Shown in pieces: positions 11,491-23,223 of a DNA stretch of 64,000 nucleotides. The translations under genes and the position numbers were made by a program. The stretch is from Fallopia convolvulus. Lineage: Eukaryota; Streptophyta; Magnoliopsida; Caryophyllales; Polygonaceae. The number at the start of each line of letters is the position of its first letter. Within the stretch, counting starts at the first letter, position 1. The DNA is taken from assembly GCA_964016875.1 (NCBI GenBank), contig OZ024730.1, positions 32,011,295 through 32,075,294 of the forward strand, written 5' to 3'. A model generated the notes under the pieces. The model saw only the letters and a program-made list of their open reading frames with translations. It ran no database searches and was not told the origin of the DNA.

Positions 11491-13222
11491 TTCAAGCTCA
11501 AGATGAAGTTTCCTTTCCTTGTTTCCACTTTTGTAAGTTTTGTATTTTTCTTTTTCTTTTTAAATTTTTCTTTTTCTTTTCTATTTCTTTTCCCTCTTCT
11601 TCTTATTTTCCTTACAGTGGGGACACTGTAATTTTAAGTATGGGGTGGGGAGAAAGTAGAAAAATTATGTCTTAGGTGTTCTATGTGTTGTTATTTCTTT
11701 TAAACCGAAAAAATTCAAAATCCCAAAAATTGAAAAAAATTAAAAAATCCGAAAAAAAGAGTTTTAGAATTAATAGATATCCCTTCTTAAGTTCTATGAT
11801 AGCAATCACTAGCTTAATCATATAATTCCTTGCAAACATGTCTTTGAAAGTATAGCCGGATTCTCAAAAATTGAAATTATTGTTTGTTTTTAGAAGAGAA
11901 TAGCATTTGATGAAATTGAACACATATACTTTATAGCATAGATGATGCAATCCAACAAAATTTACCTTGTGAGTTATTTTTGGCTTTATAGGGAGAACAT
12001 TTATAAATCCCTCTTCTTTTCTTGTGTGATTTACTCTCTTTATGCATACTATCTCTTGGAATTGCGATGGTTATCTATTTCTTGAGACCCTTATAGGATT
12101 TTTAGTTCATTACTTGTGAAGATCATATGATGGAGAACTTATTTTTATAAGCCCTATTATTCCCTATCTACCTTTACATTATTCCTTCTTTTGATAACCA
12201 ATTCTGGCCTGAAACCTGTTATTTTTAGCTCCACAAAAATTATTCCCTAGCCGATATAAGCTTGACCCTATCCGGGAATTAGGGCTTAGATTGGAGAGGT
12301 AAAGTTTTGTGTTTTGTTAAAAAAAAAGAGTTTATATTTGCTTGAATTGAAGGGTATTTGGGAAAGGTAGATTGGAAGTCTCTTGTTATTACATGTAAGA
12401 AAGGTTTCTTGATAGAAAAATGTACACAATAAAGTTTTGATGGATGTAGTGAATAAAAGGAAGAAAAGGATGCATACGGTGGATCGTTAACGACCCGGAT
12501 GTAGGCTCGTTAACGAGGCAGCGAAGAAAAAAAAAAGAAAAAAAAGAAGAGAAGGAAATCAAAAAGAGGTGAAAAGTTAAGGTGCATTTGTGTTTATAGA
12601 TAATATCAAGAGATTCTTTTATTTTTGTTATGAGACTTTCTAGGATGATAAAGGGTGAGTGAAAATGAGTGTCAATAATGAGAGGTAGTTTGGTATGTTG
12701 TTTTATGAGAGTTTTTGATATGTGTGAGTTTTTAGGAGTCTTTGATTCGTGGATATTATTAGCACTACATAGCCAAAATATTTCCACGCCCTATTGTTAT
12801 CACCAAGCCCCATTACAACCCGGCCGAAGGGAAACTTCTATGAAGTTTTTCATTGAGCCTAAGTTCTCTTGATGATTCTTTGCTTGTTTTGAGAAATCTT
12901 GGGTGGAGAGTATTGGTGATATAAGTTCCAATTTCTATGAGTTTTTGTATATAAGATGAGTTGAGAGATTGAATTTATAAACCCAAACACTTGAGAGTTG
13001 AGTGAAACACATTATATCCCTTGAGAGGTTGGATTGTATTATTTTATGTCTATTTAAGTGCATATATGTGTGAGGATGTTAATAGTCTTTTGCTATAATT
13101 TTCTTATATGTAGATGTTGCTTTGTAGAAAATGGCTATGTCTTGATGAGAATGATTTGTTTTGGTTTTGGTTAGTGTCTTGTTGATTGCTTGAGGACAAG
13201 CAAGTCTAAGTATGTGGTATTT
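11491..13222 (+). other. 3' untranslated region of element G
   Basis: Non-coding and collinear with 6137-7532 of B. The end shows the TGCTTGAGGACAAGCAAG box (about 13187-13204) and the AAGTATGTGGTATTTT polypurine-like site next to the LTR. Paired palindromes sit at 12484/12507. Confidence 0.75.
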
Positions 13223-14742
13223 TGATGTTCGCATTTTTAGTATAGTTTTTGATAGGTTTTCTTTGCTTATTAGGTTTAGTTTTGTTTAGTTTAGGTTTAG
13301 TTTTGAGTATGTTTAGTTAGTTTTGCATAATTTTGTGAAAAGGGTGGAATCTACGCTATTTTGTGAATTTTGCAGGTTTTAGCAAGGAAAGGAGCTGAAT
13401 GGAGCTAAATTTGGAGCATTGCCGTAAGAGACGGAGGAGTGCAAGATTGAAGAAGTCGAAGCTCGAGAGTACAAGAAGAAGTGTTGAAGAAAACAAACCC
13501 CAGGCTCGTTAACGAGGCTGTGAAGGGTCGTTAACGAGGCCACGAAGAGAAAGATTTCGAGTATTATTTTTATTATTAACCGATCCTGAGCGGGAATTTA
13601 TTTCTGTATCGGTTGAGTATCTTTTTTAGAATCTTTTGGGGTTGTTAGAATATGTATTTTAGGTTTTAATATCTTTTTAGCTTTTATTTCTATCTTTTAG
13701 AGATTGTTTCTATCTTTTTAGGAAAGTTTATATCTTTTAGCCTTTTTAGTTTTTTAGTTTTTTTAGTATAAATACCCTTCTATCTAGCATAGAAAGGGGG
13801 GCTTGATTTGGATTTTTTTTTAGAGAGCTATTTTAGAGGAGATTGGAGGAGACCGAAGGAGAGAGGAGATCGGATCGGAGAAGGACTATCGAGGCTCGGT
13901 AGACGACGGTTGCCGAGTGTTCGTTGGTCGTGATTGTGGTTCGGTGTTTGTTTTTTCGGTTTCTTTTGAATCTCTTTAAGACAATATATTTTTCTTATTA
14001 ATTTGAGTTTTGATTTGTTTCAATGTTTCTTTTTATTGGAGTTTTTAGTTTCTTAGTCATGATTAGTGAGTAGTTTATTTTTCTAGGGTCGGGGTTAAGC
14101 CCGGCATAGTCGAGCATGTTTGATGAGTAAGATTGTGTGTTGAATGTCTTTTATCTTTTATTGAGATTGTTTGTTGTGCTTAATACCAAAACGAAAGTTG
14201 AGGTAATTTAGGTTTTTAACTTGATTGAAAGAGAATGTTAGTAACTTGAAGGTTGATATTGTTTGAAAACGAAAGTTCCAAGCTTTAGATCCAAGACAAG
14301 CAATTGAGTGAATTAGGATGCGAAAGTAGATTAATTTACTTGTTAAGTCAACGAAAGTTGATAACTCTATCTTTTTAAAGGCGTGATCTTATCTTCTTAC
14401 GAATTCTTATGCTTGGCTATGTTGTGGTGTCCCTTGTCCTAGATTTTTGCTTTATTTGAATTATTTCTGGTGAATCTTCGTTGTTGAGTACTTGCCTCGG
14501 TACCGAATTTTAATTAGAATTTAATTAGGTCGTTAGTTAATATTTTTGTATTCGGTGGCTCGGTAACGATCCTGACAACATCGTTAACGAGGCATCTCGT
14601 GAGTGTTTTGTTAGATTTTTGTTTGATTTTTGTTAGATTGATAGACAAACAACCTTGCTTCCTGTGGAACGATCCTGACTCCACTGTACTCAGCGGGGTC
14701 TTGACTTACAAATTTATTTGTTGTCAAAAAACCCTCTCAACA
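13223..14742 (+). repeat. 3' LTR of element G (about 1.52 kb)
   Basis: It begins TGATGTTCGCA and ends CTCTCAACA. It is collinear with B's LTRs, including AGTATAAATACCC (TATA box, about 13765-13777) and paired TCGTTAACGA at 13506/13528. It is more diverged from B's LTRs than those are from each other, so G is a sister element rather than a copy of this B. Confidence 0.88.
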
Positions 14743-15555
14743 AAGCAAACTAGCACTGGCTCCCAGATCACATAAAGCTTTGAATTTGTGGTCGCCTATG
14801 CCAATCGTTATTGCAAATCTCCCTTGATCTCCTAACTTTTCTGGTAGAGCAATAGATCTGACTTCATCCTGCAACTCTGTGATGGATCTTTTCCTGCTAA
14901 GAATATCCTTCAAAAATTCCGTGTAAGTCGGCATTTCTCTTAGGGCCTCAGCGAATGGGATGGAAATATTAATGCCCTGAAAAATCTTTACGAAACGCTT
15001 GAACTTACTCTCAGTAGAGTCCATAGATTTCTTAGTGGGAAATGGAAGAGATTTCACCATTCTCGAAACCAAGTTGGGCTCGAGAGGTGGAGTTACCGGG
15101 TCGACACTAGGGTCGTTAGGTAGGCTCGACGGGTCGTTACCGACTCTGATGGGGTCGTTAATTACCCTGGGATAGAGAGGGGGGCTCGTATTAGAAAACT
15201 TACCTGGATTAGGGTCGTTAGGTACCCTCAAAGCCTCGTCACCATGGTATGTTGGTTCGGTCATTGCCCTCGCTTGCTCGTTACCGAGCTGAACCGTGGC
15301 GTCCTCTTCCTTCTTGTCCTTAGCCTGGTTACGCTCCGGTAATGTCCTTCCGCTCCTAAGGTGTAACACTTCTATCTGTCCTTTAGGGTTCACTTCGGGA
15401 CGGCCCGGAAGTTGCCCTTGAGGCCTCGGAATCTGTGCAGCAAGGTTCCATAGATGGGAATCAATATTCTTCTTCCATACATCGAACTCTCCCCATCTTT
15501 TATTTTGGTGGTTAAGAGTTGGCTTGAACTTCATTAACCTTGTTGTGGACTCCAT
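14743..15555 (-). pseudogene. Gag-protease linker and protease N-terminal half (element B)
   Basis: A hydrophilic linker carries NDP/NDPS repeats (RVINDPIRVGNDPSSLPNDPS) encoded by the palindromic modules. It is followed by the conserved RFVKIFQGINISIPFAEAL, EMPTYTEFLKDILSRKR, and the protease active site ALCDLGASASLL. G interrupts immediately after the active site. The frame overlaps the upstream gag frame in 15512-15555 by a shift. Confidence 0.82.
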
Positions 15556-16890
15556 TGATGCTTTCCTGTAACCCTTGTACCCAAGATGGTGGCTCTTGAT
15601 GCCCTAGAGGTCGATAAGGCGCAGGTCGTCTATCCGGTGGAGGCGCTGCATAGTTTGGATTTGGATTCTGATTGCTCCACGCCTGATAGTTGTTTGACCT
15701 GTCAAAATTACTAGGTTGGTTCCTGTATGGGCCTCTCATGTAATTCATTTCAGCAATTGTCTCAGCGGCTCTTACCTGCTGTATGTTAGTGCAAGCAGAA
15801 GTACTATGGGCAGAAGAACCACACTCTTGACAGGATTGAGAGGATTTCAGAAAACTTACCTGCTTTTTCAGACGGTTGACCTCGTCTTGTAGAAATTGAT
15901 TTTTAACATCCGGGTCAACTTCTTCCCGGTTAGGCACGTAGAGACGTTTCTGGGGCTGAGGAGCTTGCTGGGTTCCATACATGGCATCATAATTGGACAG
16001 CTTATCCAGCAATTCCCATGCAGCCGTAGGGTCCATCTCTATAAAACTGCACGCAGTATGCGTGTTGATGCGGTTCTTGATCTCTGCGTTGATACCCTGG
16101 AAAAAGATTTCTTGAAGAACATATAAAGTTTGCCCATGAGTGGGGCACTATCTAAGCATTTCCTTAAATCTTTCCCATGTTTCAACAAAAGTTTCATTAG
16201 GCAGCTGGTGATAGGAGGTGATGCATTTTCTCAACTCCGTTGTCTTGGCAGGCGGGAAGAGTTTTGTAAGAAATTGATCATACAAGTTCTTCCAAGTCCT
16301 GATAGACTTAGGAGGTAAGCTCTCCAACCAGCTCAAGGCCTTTCCAGCAAGAGACCACCTGAAAGCTTTTAACAGAACATATTCAAGGGAGACACCTTCA
16401 ACAGCTATGATGTCACATAAATCAAGAAAATTTCTAATATGTTCCATAGGGCACTCAATAGGTTTCCTTTCAAACTGAGCCCGCTTTATCAAGGATATAA
16501 ATTGAGATTTAATCTCAAATGGTTTCTTTATCTCAGGAAGCACGATTGGTGATTCTGGCACCCTCAATTCTGGATGCATGTATTGTTTGGCATTCCTCGG
16601 ATAGGCAATTCTGGATGCATGTATTGTTTGGCATTCCTCGGATAGGCATTCATCAATTCCTGTAGGTAGCCTAGCATTGGTAGTCCGTTGACGCTCAGCC
16701 TCGGTAGCAGCGTCTTCCTTCTCAGTTTTCAATGCCTCTTTCTGGTTTTGGAGGACTTGTAACTGACGAGCCAGCTCTTCAGGTGCGGCCGTGGCTCGGT
16801 TCTCTCGGCGTCTACGGTGTAGGGAACGTTCAGGTTCTGAATAATAACCAGCGTTGTCAAATTCAAGCCTTCGACGTCCTACCGGCCTAC
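15512..16890 (-). pseudogene. gag: gag of element B (one internal stop)
   Basis: One reading frame runs from about 16890 to 15512 with a single TAG at about 16148 (context consistent with CAG to TAG). Order: basic N-terminus, coiled-coil-like glutamine-rich segment, gag domain (PQFISLIKRAQFE-like block, HIRNFLDLCD, KALSWLESLPPKSI, YHQLPNETFVETWERFKEM), then MDPTAAWELLDKLSNYDAMYG and one CX2CX4HX4C zinc knuckle (CQECGSSAHSTSAC). I see no convincing ATG at the 5' end, so the start is either lost or upstream of a mutated codon. Confidence 0.85.
16566..16647 (-). repeat. 41-bp tandem duplication inside B gag
   Basis: Two adjacent copies of a 41-bp unit start at 16566 and 16607. The unit is not a multiple of three, yet the reading frame stays open across it because a nearby 4-bp difference compensates. 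The protein gains an out-of-frame translation of NAKQYMHPE before the normal one. Confidence 0.85.
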
Positions 16891-16982
16891 GTTGAGAAAA
16901 CAGACAAAGAAAATAAAAATTAAAAACAAAAACGGGGTGGGGCTATTCCCAGACCCATAGATAAACAAACAAACTCGTTGCT

Positions 16983-17000
16983 TCCCCGGCAACGACGCCA
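16983..17000 (-). other. Primer binding site of element B (tRNA-Asp type)
   Basis: The minus strand reads TGGCGTCGTTGCCGGGGA, three bases inside the 5' LTR. It matches the Athila tRNA-Asp primer site except for one transition. Confidence 0.88.
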
Positions 17001-17003
17001 ATT

Positions 17004-18517
17004 TGTTGACGGGCCTTTACTCTGGACAACAAATAAATTTATAAGACAAGACCCCGCTGAGAATAGGGGAGTCAGGATCGTTCCACGAGAAGCAAGGTTT
17101 GTTTATCTATCGACTACTAAAAATCAAACAAAAGCAAGCAAATCACTCACAAGCAGCCTCGTTAACGACGTTGTCAGGGTCGTTAACGAACCACCGCATA
17201 CAAATGACCAATACTAACGAACTAATAGGTTCGGTACCGAGGCTACGAACTCAGTAACGAATAAAACCTAGGAAAATTCAAATAAAACAATGATCTAGGA
17301 CAAGGGTTACCACAACATAGTCATGCACACAAGCTCGTAAGAACATAAATATCATGCCTTTAAATGGATAGATGCATCAACTTTCCTTGACTTAGCACGT
17401 AAATTAATCTACTTTCATAAACTAATTCACTCAATTGCTTGCTTTGGATATAATGCTTGAAACTTTCGTATTCAAACAATATCAACCTTCAAGTTTATAA
17501 CTTTCTCTTTCAATCAAGTCAAAAACTTAAATTACCTTAACTTTCATCTCGGTATAAGCACAACAAACAATCTCAAAAATAGATAGAAGGCATTCAACAC
17601 ATCATCTCACTCATCAAACCATGCACAACTATGTCGGGTTTCAACCCCGACCCTAGATAAGAAAACTACTCACTCTATTCATAACTAAGAAACAAATAAC
17701 TTCAACAAAAAAAAACATTGAAAACAAAATACTACTCAAATTAATAGGAAAATATGTCTTACAGAAGTTCAGAGGAAACTAAAAATTACAAAGCACCGAA
17801 TCAAAACAACGATTATAGACGCCGGTAACTCTCGTCCACCGTGGCTTGGTCTCGACTTCCAACTCGACTCTCTCTCTCTCTCGGCTCTTCCTCCTTCTCG
17901 CTTTGCTTTTCTTCCAAACGAATCCCCCCTTTCTAAGCTAGATAGAAGGGTATTTATAATAATAAGGCAATAAAATAAAAAAGGCTAGAAGATAAAAACT
18001 TTCCTAAAAGATAGAAATTAACCCTAAAAGATAGAAATTAACCCTAAAAGATAGAAATAAAATCTAGAAGGATAACAAGACCTAAAACAAATAATATAAT
18101 AACCCTAAAATTCATAAAAAAACACTACCGACACGGAATAAATTCCCGCACAGGATCGGTAAGTCACAAAATCAGACTCTCGAAAACTCTATCTCATAGC
18201 CTCGTTAACGAGCCCTCACAGCCTCGTTAACGAGCCTGGGTTTGGCTTCTTCAACACTTCTTCTTTCTCAAACTTAGACTTCGACTTCTTCAACTTGCAT
18301 TCCTCCGTCCTTCATCATAACACTCCAAATTCAGCTCCAAACAGCATTGTTTCCTTGCTAAAACCTACAAAAATACACAAAACGGAGTAGCTTCCATACT
18401 TTTCACAAAATATGCAAAACTATCCAAAAACACACAAAACTAACCCTGAACTTATCAAAACTAATCCTAATAAACTAAGAAAACCTACCAAAAACTATAC
18501 CAAAAACATGAACATCA
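17004..18517 (-). repeat. 5' LTR of element B (1514 bp)
   Basis: The pair of 4678-6136. It differs chiefly by about 40 bp of tandem AAAGATAGAAATTAACCCT (18016-18055 region) and an extra ACTATACCAAAA near 18493-18504. TCGTTAACGA pairs lie at 17159/17180 and 18202/18224. Confidence 0.92.
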
Positions 18518-18522
18518 CCTGA

Positions 18523-18925
18523 ATCTACCTCCAGCTTCCTGCTCCTTTAGATAAGGGTTGTTACCGAGCCATGTGGGGTCAGTAGGCTCCTCGGTAGTCG
18601 ATTTGTCCTTGTATTTCTTCGTGCCCGTACCCAGGGAAGGGTTGATACCGAGCCATGGTGGGTCAGTAGACTCCTCAGTACTGCAACTAGCAACCTTGTT
18701 CACATCTGGATTCAAGTGAAACTCGACTTTTTCTTCTCCTATATCAAACGTGAGAAGTCCTTTTCTAACATCAACTCGTACCCCTGCGGTGGCTAAGAAT
18801 GATCTTCCAAGAATGATTGGCACCACAGGGTCTTCAGGCATATCTAGAACAATGAAGTCGTTTGGGACAAAGAATTTTCCAGCTTGGATAGGGACATCCT
18901 CAACAACTCCAGTTGCCTTGACACA
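18523..18925 (-). pseudogene. Protease, C-terminal part (element A)
   Basis: It is homologous to 10366-10943 of B: VPIQAGKFFVPNDFIVLDMP, then ILGRSFLATA and FDIGEEKVEF. A variable tail follows with a repeated STEEPTDP.WLG.NP unit. It is cut on its 5' side by F at about 18926 and on its 3' side by B at 18522. After removal of B the frame runs straight into A's untranslated region, with no polymerase. Confidence 0.82.
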
Positions 18926-19821
18926 GTTCAAACTCAAATTCAACTTGAATAAACCTCGCTTTTGGATTGTTGTGTTTTATTTGGAGATGAAACTAAAAGG
19001 AAAGATACTTGACTCAAACCAACTTAAATTAAAAATATAATGGATAAGCAATCGAAAGATCAAGGATATGACACACCAAGGTAATTCGAAAGAGGGTTCG
19101 AGTCTCATAGGATATAAAACACCTAATTAGAAACGAAAACCCCGTTCGGATACAACTCACCGAACATGTTTGGATATTACACAACAAACAAGGGATCACT
19201 CCCAAATGCTCATATGAGCTTCTCCAACACAAATTTGATCTCTAAAAATTGATGTCCCTAACAATTCAGCCACACTCCTCTCGTTATTACATAAAACACC
19301 CTTAAGTTTCAAGAAATTCAACCAAAAACCCTTAACAAAACATAAGTCATGTTTTAGCACTAGTCGAACCAATAGTCACAAGAACACTCCAACCTTCACC
19401 GTCATTAGCCATTGGAAACTTATGAGCCATGAGTTCCTCCTTGATTTTGTCTAGTATTGCCTTACCTAGGGCTCGCGTGATGCGCCCAAGATAGGGCATG
19501 GCTCCTTGACTCGGCTTCTTAGCGCCTCGAACACCGCCCTTGGTTGCTTGTCCAAGTGTAGGCTCCCCTTTATCATGCACATTGGGCTTGTCTTTAGGGA
19601 TGGAATCCCCACTCGAATCATGGGACAAGGCGCCCGAAGAGGTAGCACCATCCATCAAAAGCCAAGGCGCGCCAAGGTCGGAATTCGGCATGTGCAAAGG
19701 CGCGTTACGATCTTCTTGCAAGAGCGCCCCAACAGGCTCGTTATTGAATGACGACCCCTTGGTAGGAGGCTCGGCACTAATATTGTTGAAGGTGGGCTCG
19801 GTAGATGGACTCACATCATCA
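18926..19821 (-). repeat. 3' LTR of element F
   Basis: The segment 19370-19821 closely matches 20585-20986, including the coding tail and the GATGGACTCACATCA end. The part nearer 18926 is weakly similar to the other LTR and may be truncated or rearranged. Confidence 0.55.
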
Positions 19822-20012
19822 TCCTCCCCTTTAAAAGGGTTCATCCTCGAACCTTGATCCTCTTCTCGTGTTTCCTTGATCTTCCCCACTTGAGGAACTT
19901 GTTTCCTCTCGTTTATCCCTAGGATTCGGCTCTCCAAGGCATCAAAGCGTGCCTCCATGGAACGCATAGATTGTAGTAGGGACCGCAACATGGCCTTCAC
20001 CAATTGGAACAC
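19822..20012 (-). pseudogene. gag stub of element F
   Basis: About 60 residues start MFQLVKAMLRSLLQSMRSMEARFDALESRIL, a coiled-coil-like Gag N-terminus. They are fused in frame to the pol tail encoded in the LTR. Nothing of capsid, protease, reverse transcriptase or integrase remains, so F would need proteins supplied in trans. Confidence 0.6.
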
Positions 20013-20062
20013 TCGTCACTGACCTTTTGCTTGCCTTTTTCATCACTTACACTTGTCATCTT

Positions 20063-20080
20063 CGCGTGGCTCTAATACCA
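20063..20080 (-). other. Primer binding site of element F (tRNA-iMet type)
   Basis: The minus strand reads TGGTATTAGAGCCACGCG, two bases inside the LTR. Element C has TGGTATCAGAGCCACGCG at the same place, so the two are related. Confidence 0.75.
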
Positions 20081-20082
20081 CT

Positions 20083-20986
20083 TGATGAAAAATCTTGATG
20101 TTGTAAGCGGTGCAAGGCAATCCAAGGAAGACCCGAGAAAAATCTTCAAGAGATAGTGGAACTCGGAGGTTGAACTTTCATTTGGAATAACAAGGGTAGA
20201 TCTCCCTCGTACGGACTCAGAATTGAGTGATTCTAAAGCTCAGAGTTAGATCATTGAGTCTAGTTTAACCCCTCAAAATTTCAGATCCAGATGATAAGTG
20301 GTTCGAGAGTTATAGCTCTTGCACTGACAAGATTGCAGAACAAGATCCTCTCTTGGACGAGTAGTGATGGAGATGGTTCGAATGGAGGTGGATTGATGAA
20401 AACGTTGGATATGGATGTTTCCCTTGGATATGACTCACCAAGAACAACAAACTAATGTTGAGAGATCGTCGCATATTACGCACCAACAATCAAGCAACAA
20501 GATTCTTGAAAGAAAATGCAAGAAAAACTAGATTGAAAACAAAGGAGAGAACAAGCAAGTCATGTTTCAAGTCATTAGCCATCGGAAAATTATGAGCCAT
20601 GAGTTCCTCCTTGATTTTGTCTAGTATTGCCTTAGTTAGGGCTTTCATGATGCGCCCAAGATAGGGCATGGCTCTGAATCGGCTTCTTAGCGCCTAGAAC
20701 ACCACCCTTGGTTGCTTGTCCAAGTGTAGGCTCCCCTTTATCATGCACATTGGGCTTGTCTTTAGGGCTGGAATCCCCACTCAAATCATGGGACAAGGCG
20801 CCCGAAGAGGTAGAACCATCCATCAAAAGCCAAGGCGCGCCAAGGTCAGAATCTGGCGTGTGCAAAGGCGCGCCACGATCTGCTTGCAAGAGCGCCCCAA
20901 CACGCTCGCTATCGAGCGTCAACCCCTTGGTAGGAGGCTCGACACTAAGAGTGTTGAAGGTGGGTTCGGTAGATGGACTCACATCA
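20083..20986 (-). repeat. 5' LTR of element F (about 904 bp)
   Basis: It ends TTTTTCATCA on the minus strand beside the primer site. The outer part encodes the same STEPTFN..SAEPPTKG and ITRALG-type tail as the other LTR, with a few frameshifts. Confidence 0.6.
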
Positions 20987-22058
20987 GTCTGCCATGTACA
21001 ACCTCATGTTGATTGGTTCTAATGGTCCCATACTAGCTTTTGACCAAATAGATAATGGTAATAGGCTGGTACTGGCTCCTAAATCATAAAACGCTTTAAA
21101 TCGATGAGTTCAAATACCAATAGTAATTGCAAACTTACCAGGATCACCGAGCTTTTCAGGGAGTGTTATGGATTGGACTTCATCAGTTAGCTTAGAAATT
21201 GATTTTTTCCTGCTTAAGATCTCTTTTAAGAATTTGTTATAGGCAGGCATTTCATTAAGGGCTTCAGTAAATGGAATAGAAATATTTAACCCTTGAAGAA
21301 TCTTAACAAAACGTCTAAAATTTCCTTCCGTGACATCATTAGCTTTCTTGGTCGGGAAAGAAAGAGTTGTTGACGTACTCAGGATAGAGAGAGGCCCGGA
21401 TCGAGGCTCTACCGAGTCGACTGGTGCTGTAGAAGGGTCGGTACCGTCCTTGAGGGGATTGATACCGATCTTGGGACTAAGGGAGGGGTTCGATGGCGAA
21501 GACTTACCTGGGTTGGATTCATTAACGACTTGTGTGTGATCGGTACCGAGGGTTTGAGGCTCAGTATCGACCTTGGTGGATCCGTTATCGACCTGAACTG
21601 AAGCATCTTCTTCGTTACCGGGCTCTTTCTCTGTGGCCTCAGCACGGTCCAGCAGTGTCTTTCCACTCCTTAGGTGTATAGCTGCAATCTGTCCTCTTGG
21701 GTTCTCTTCGGGACGACCCAGAAGTTGCCCTTGAGGTCTTGGAATCCGTGCAGCAAGGTTACCTAATTGGGAATTTACACATTTTCTCCAGGTTTCGATC
21801 CCTCCAATTGTACATGTACACCTTTTAGGTCAGAACGGACTGCGTCAATCTTGTTGTGGACTCCATTAATACCCTCTTGTACCCCTTGGACCCATGAAGG
21901 TGGCTCGTGATAGGTCGGAAGTCTGTTAGGCAAGATCTTTTGTTCTTGTTGAGGAGGTTGGCTCCCTTGGCCATAGTTGCCCCAGGTGGGCTGATTGTTA
22001 TTCCTCCCTGCATAAAAAGTATTACCTTGGTTCCTATATGGACCCCTCATGTAGTTAG
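20987..22058 (-). pseudogene. Gag C-terminus, linker and protease start (element A)
   Basis: Continuing the gag piece at 23224-24291 beyond the solo LTR, this reads MRGPYRNQGNTFYAGRNN, EPPSWVQGVQEGINGVHNK, then a linker of VVNES/LGTDH/VDTEP heptads, RFVKILQGLNISIPFTEAL, and the protease active-site region YDLGASTSLLPLSIWSK. One TGA interrupts ITIGI*THRF. F cuts it at MADG. The palindromic modules encoding the linker sit at 21519, 21540, 21561 and 21582, exactly 21 bp apart. Confidence 0.8.
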
Positions 22059-22063
22059 CTTCT

Positions 22064-23218
22064 TGATAGCGGTGAAATGGTCTTGCAAATCACGGCTATG
22101 CAAAATAGTCCTAATAGACATAAACATTATAGTCTTAGGGAAGTAAGGGTCGAATCCGCAGGGAGGTTGGTTTATCTTTTTATGTGAATTTTATGACAAT
22201 TAAAGTAAAAGGGGGTTTATGAATTATCTAACAATTAAACATGCAAGACTTAATAAAGAAATAAAGTTGGGAGTTTTTATTAAATTGGGAAAAACACTTA
22301 GTCAAACAGAGATCCGCATTCGTATGACAAGTTGATCATAGATTCACTCAATATCGCATGCATATGGAATTCCAATTCCTTTTCAAAGATAATTAATAGC
22401 ACAACCAGATACTATCAATCCTAACTAATTTAATAACCCTGAAACTATCAAGATTCAATTCAAAAGCAGCATTAAGAATAGGAATATAATCAGGATATAA
22501 TTCTAGCATTAAAACAACCAGCTTTTCTCCTAGAATGCAATTCAACTATCTTCTGCAATAGACTAGCACAACCAGATACTAGTACAATGCAGTTTGCTAC
22601 TATGAAATAGAGAAACTCAACCAGTAATTTCTCTAGATCTAGAAATTGAGATTCAATAACAACAACCCTAGAAATTGTTGAAATCAATCACATAAACAAT
22701 TCATTCAAGAGAGTAAAATAATTGCAATAGATTAAGAGTAGAAATCTCACAACTAAAAGTCAAATGATGCTTCAAACTGTCTGACTAAGCAAAAGGGCTT
22801 AGTTCTCCCTGAAAAGCTAAAAACTCAAAAGTCTGAAAGAGAAATATGATAATAGATAGATAGATAAGAGGTGCAACTCTCATCACCCTAATATATAAAC
22901 TAGGTCTAAAAAGTCTATCCAAAAATACATAAAACACGGAATAAAGCTGATAAAGAAAGAGCCAATCACAAGATAACATGTGGCACGTAAGTGCATGCAT
23001 TGACCGTCAAAGGCGGCGGGCGTCGCCTGGTAGGCTGCTATCGCCGCCAACAACAGAGCGCCAATCTTCACTTTGTTCTTCAATCCAGCTCTAAATCCCA
23101 ATTTAATGCATCTTTGGATCTTCCTTCTCCTAGCTGAAAATAGTCTTTAAAGCACCTAAAACCACCACAAATATATGCTAAAACTCCTCCTAAATAAACA
23201 ACATAATTGTGTATATCA
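22064..23218 (-). repeat. Solo LTR in gag of element A (1155 bp)
   Basis: The ends are TGATA and TATCA, flanked by the 5-bp target duplication CTTCT (22059-22063 and 23219-23223). There is no internal region. It shares a GGAAGTAAGGGTCGAA core with the LTR of H. A solo LTR of this kind arises by recombination between two LTRs of one element. Confidence 0.92.
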
Positions 23219-23223
23219 CTTCT

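Larger units (their letters stand above)
10949..14742 (+). mobile_element. Element G: 5'-truncated relative of B, inserted in opposite orientation
   Basis: G carries the last third of the env-like ORF, the 3' untranslated region and one 3' LTR (13223-14742), all on the plus strand and collinear with the 3' half of B. It lies inside B's protease. The target AAGCAAACTA is present on both sides (10939-10948 and 14743-14752), 10 bp rather than the usual 5. The left junction has no LTR. It starts with filler-like sequence and a 13-bp-arm palindrome. Confidence 0.82.
4678..18517 (-). mobile_element. Element B: complete-boundary Athila-like, non-autonomous
   Basis: Two LTRs (17004-18517 as 5', 4678-6136 as 3') bound this 13.8-kb minus-strand element. 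Identical 5-bp target duplications CCTGA lie at 4673-4677 and 18518-18522. In order it has a primer binding site, gag with a zinc knuckle, a linker, a protease split by G, a GGGAGGCAAGCC-type spacer, an Athila env-like ORF and a 3' untranslated region. No reverse transcriptase or integrase lies between protease and env-like ORF. The LTRs differ by two small indels (about 40 bp and 12 bp) and scattered substitutions, so insertion was not very recent. It sits in the protease gene of A. Confidence 0.92.
18926..20986 (-). mobile_element. Element F: miniature chromovirus-like element with LTRs that include the pol end
   Basis: F lies in A's protease gene between MADG- and -CVKATGV. On the minus strand it reads LTR (20083-20986), tRNA-iMet-type primer site, a ~240-bp internal stub of gag, a pyrimidine-rich (purine on minus) priming tract near 19822, and a second LTR (about 18926-19821). 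Both LTRs contain a matching coding tail ending in an ITRALGKAILDKIKEEL-like segment, comparable to the pol tail of element C. The two ends outside this tail are much diverged. I could not find a target duplication; a few target bases seem lost. Confidence 0.65.
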
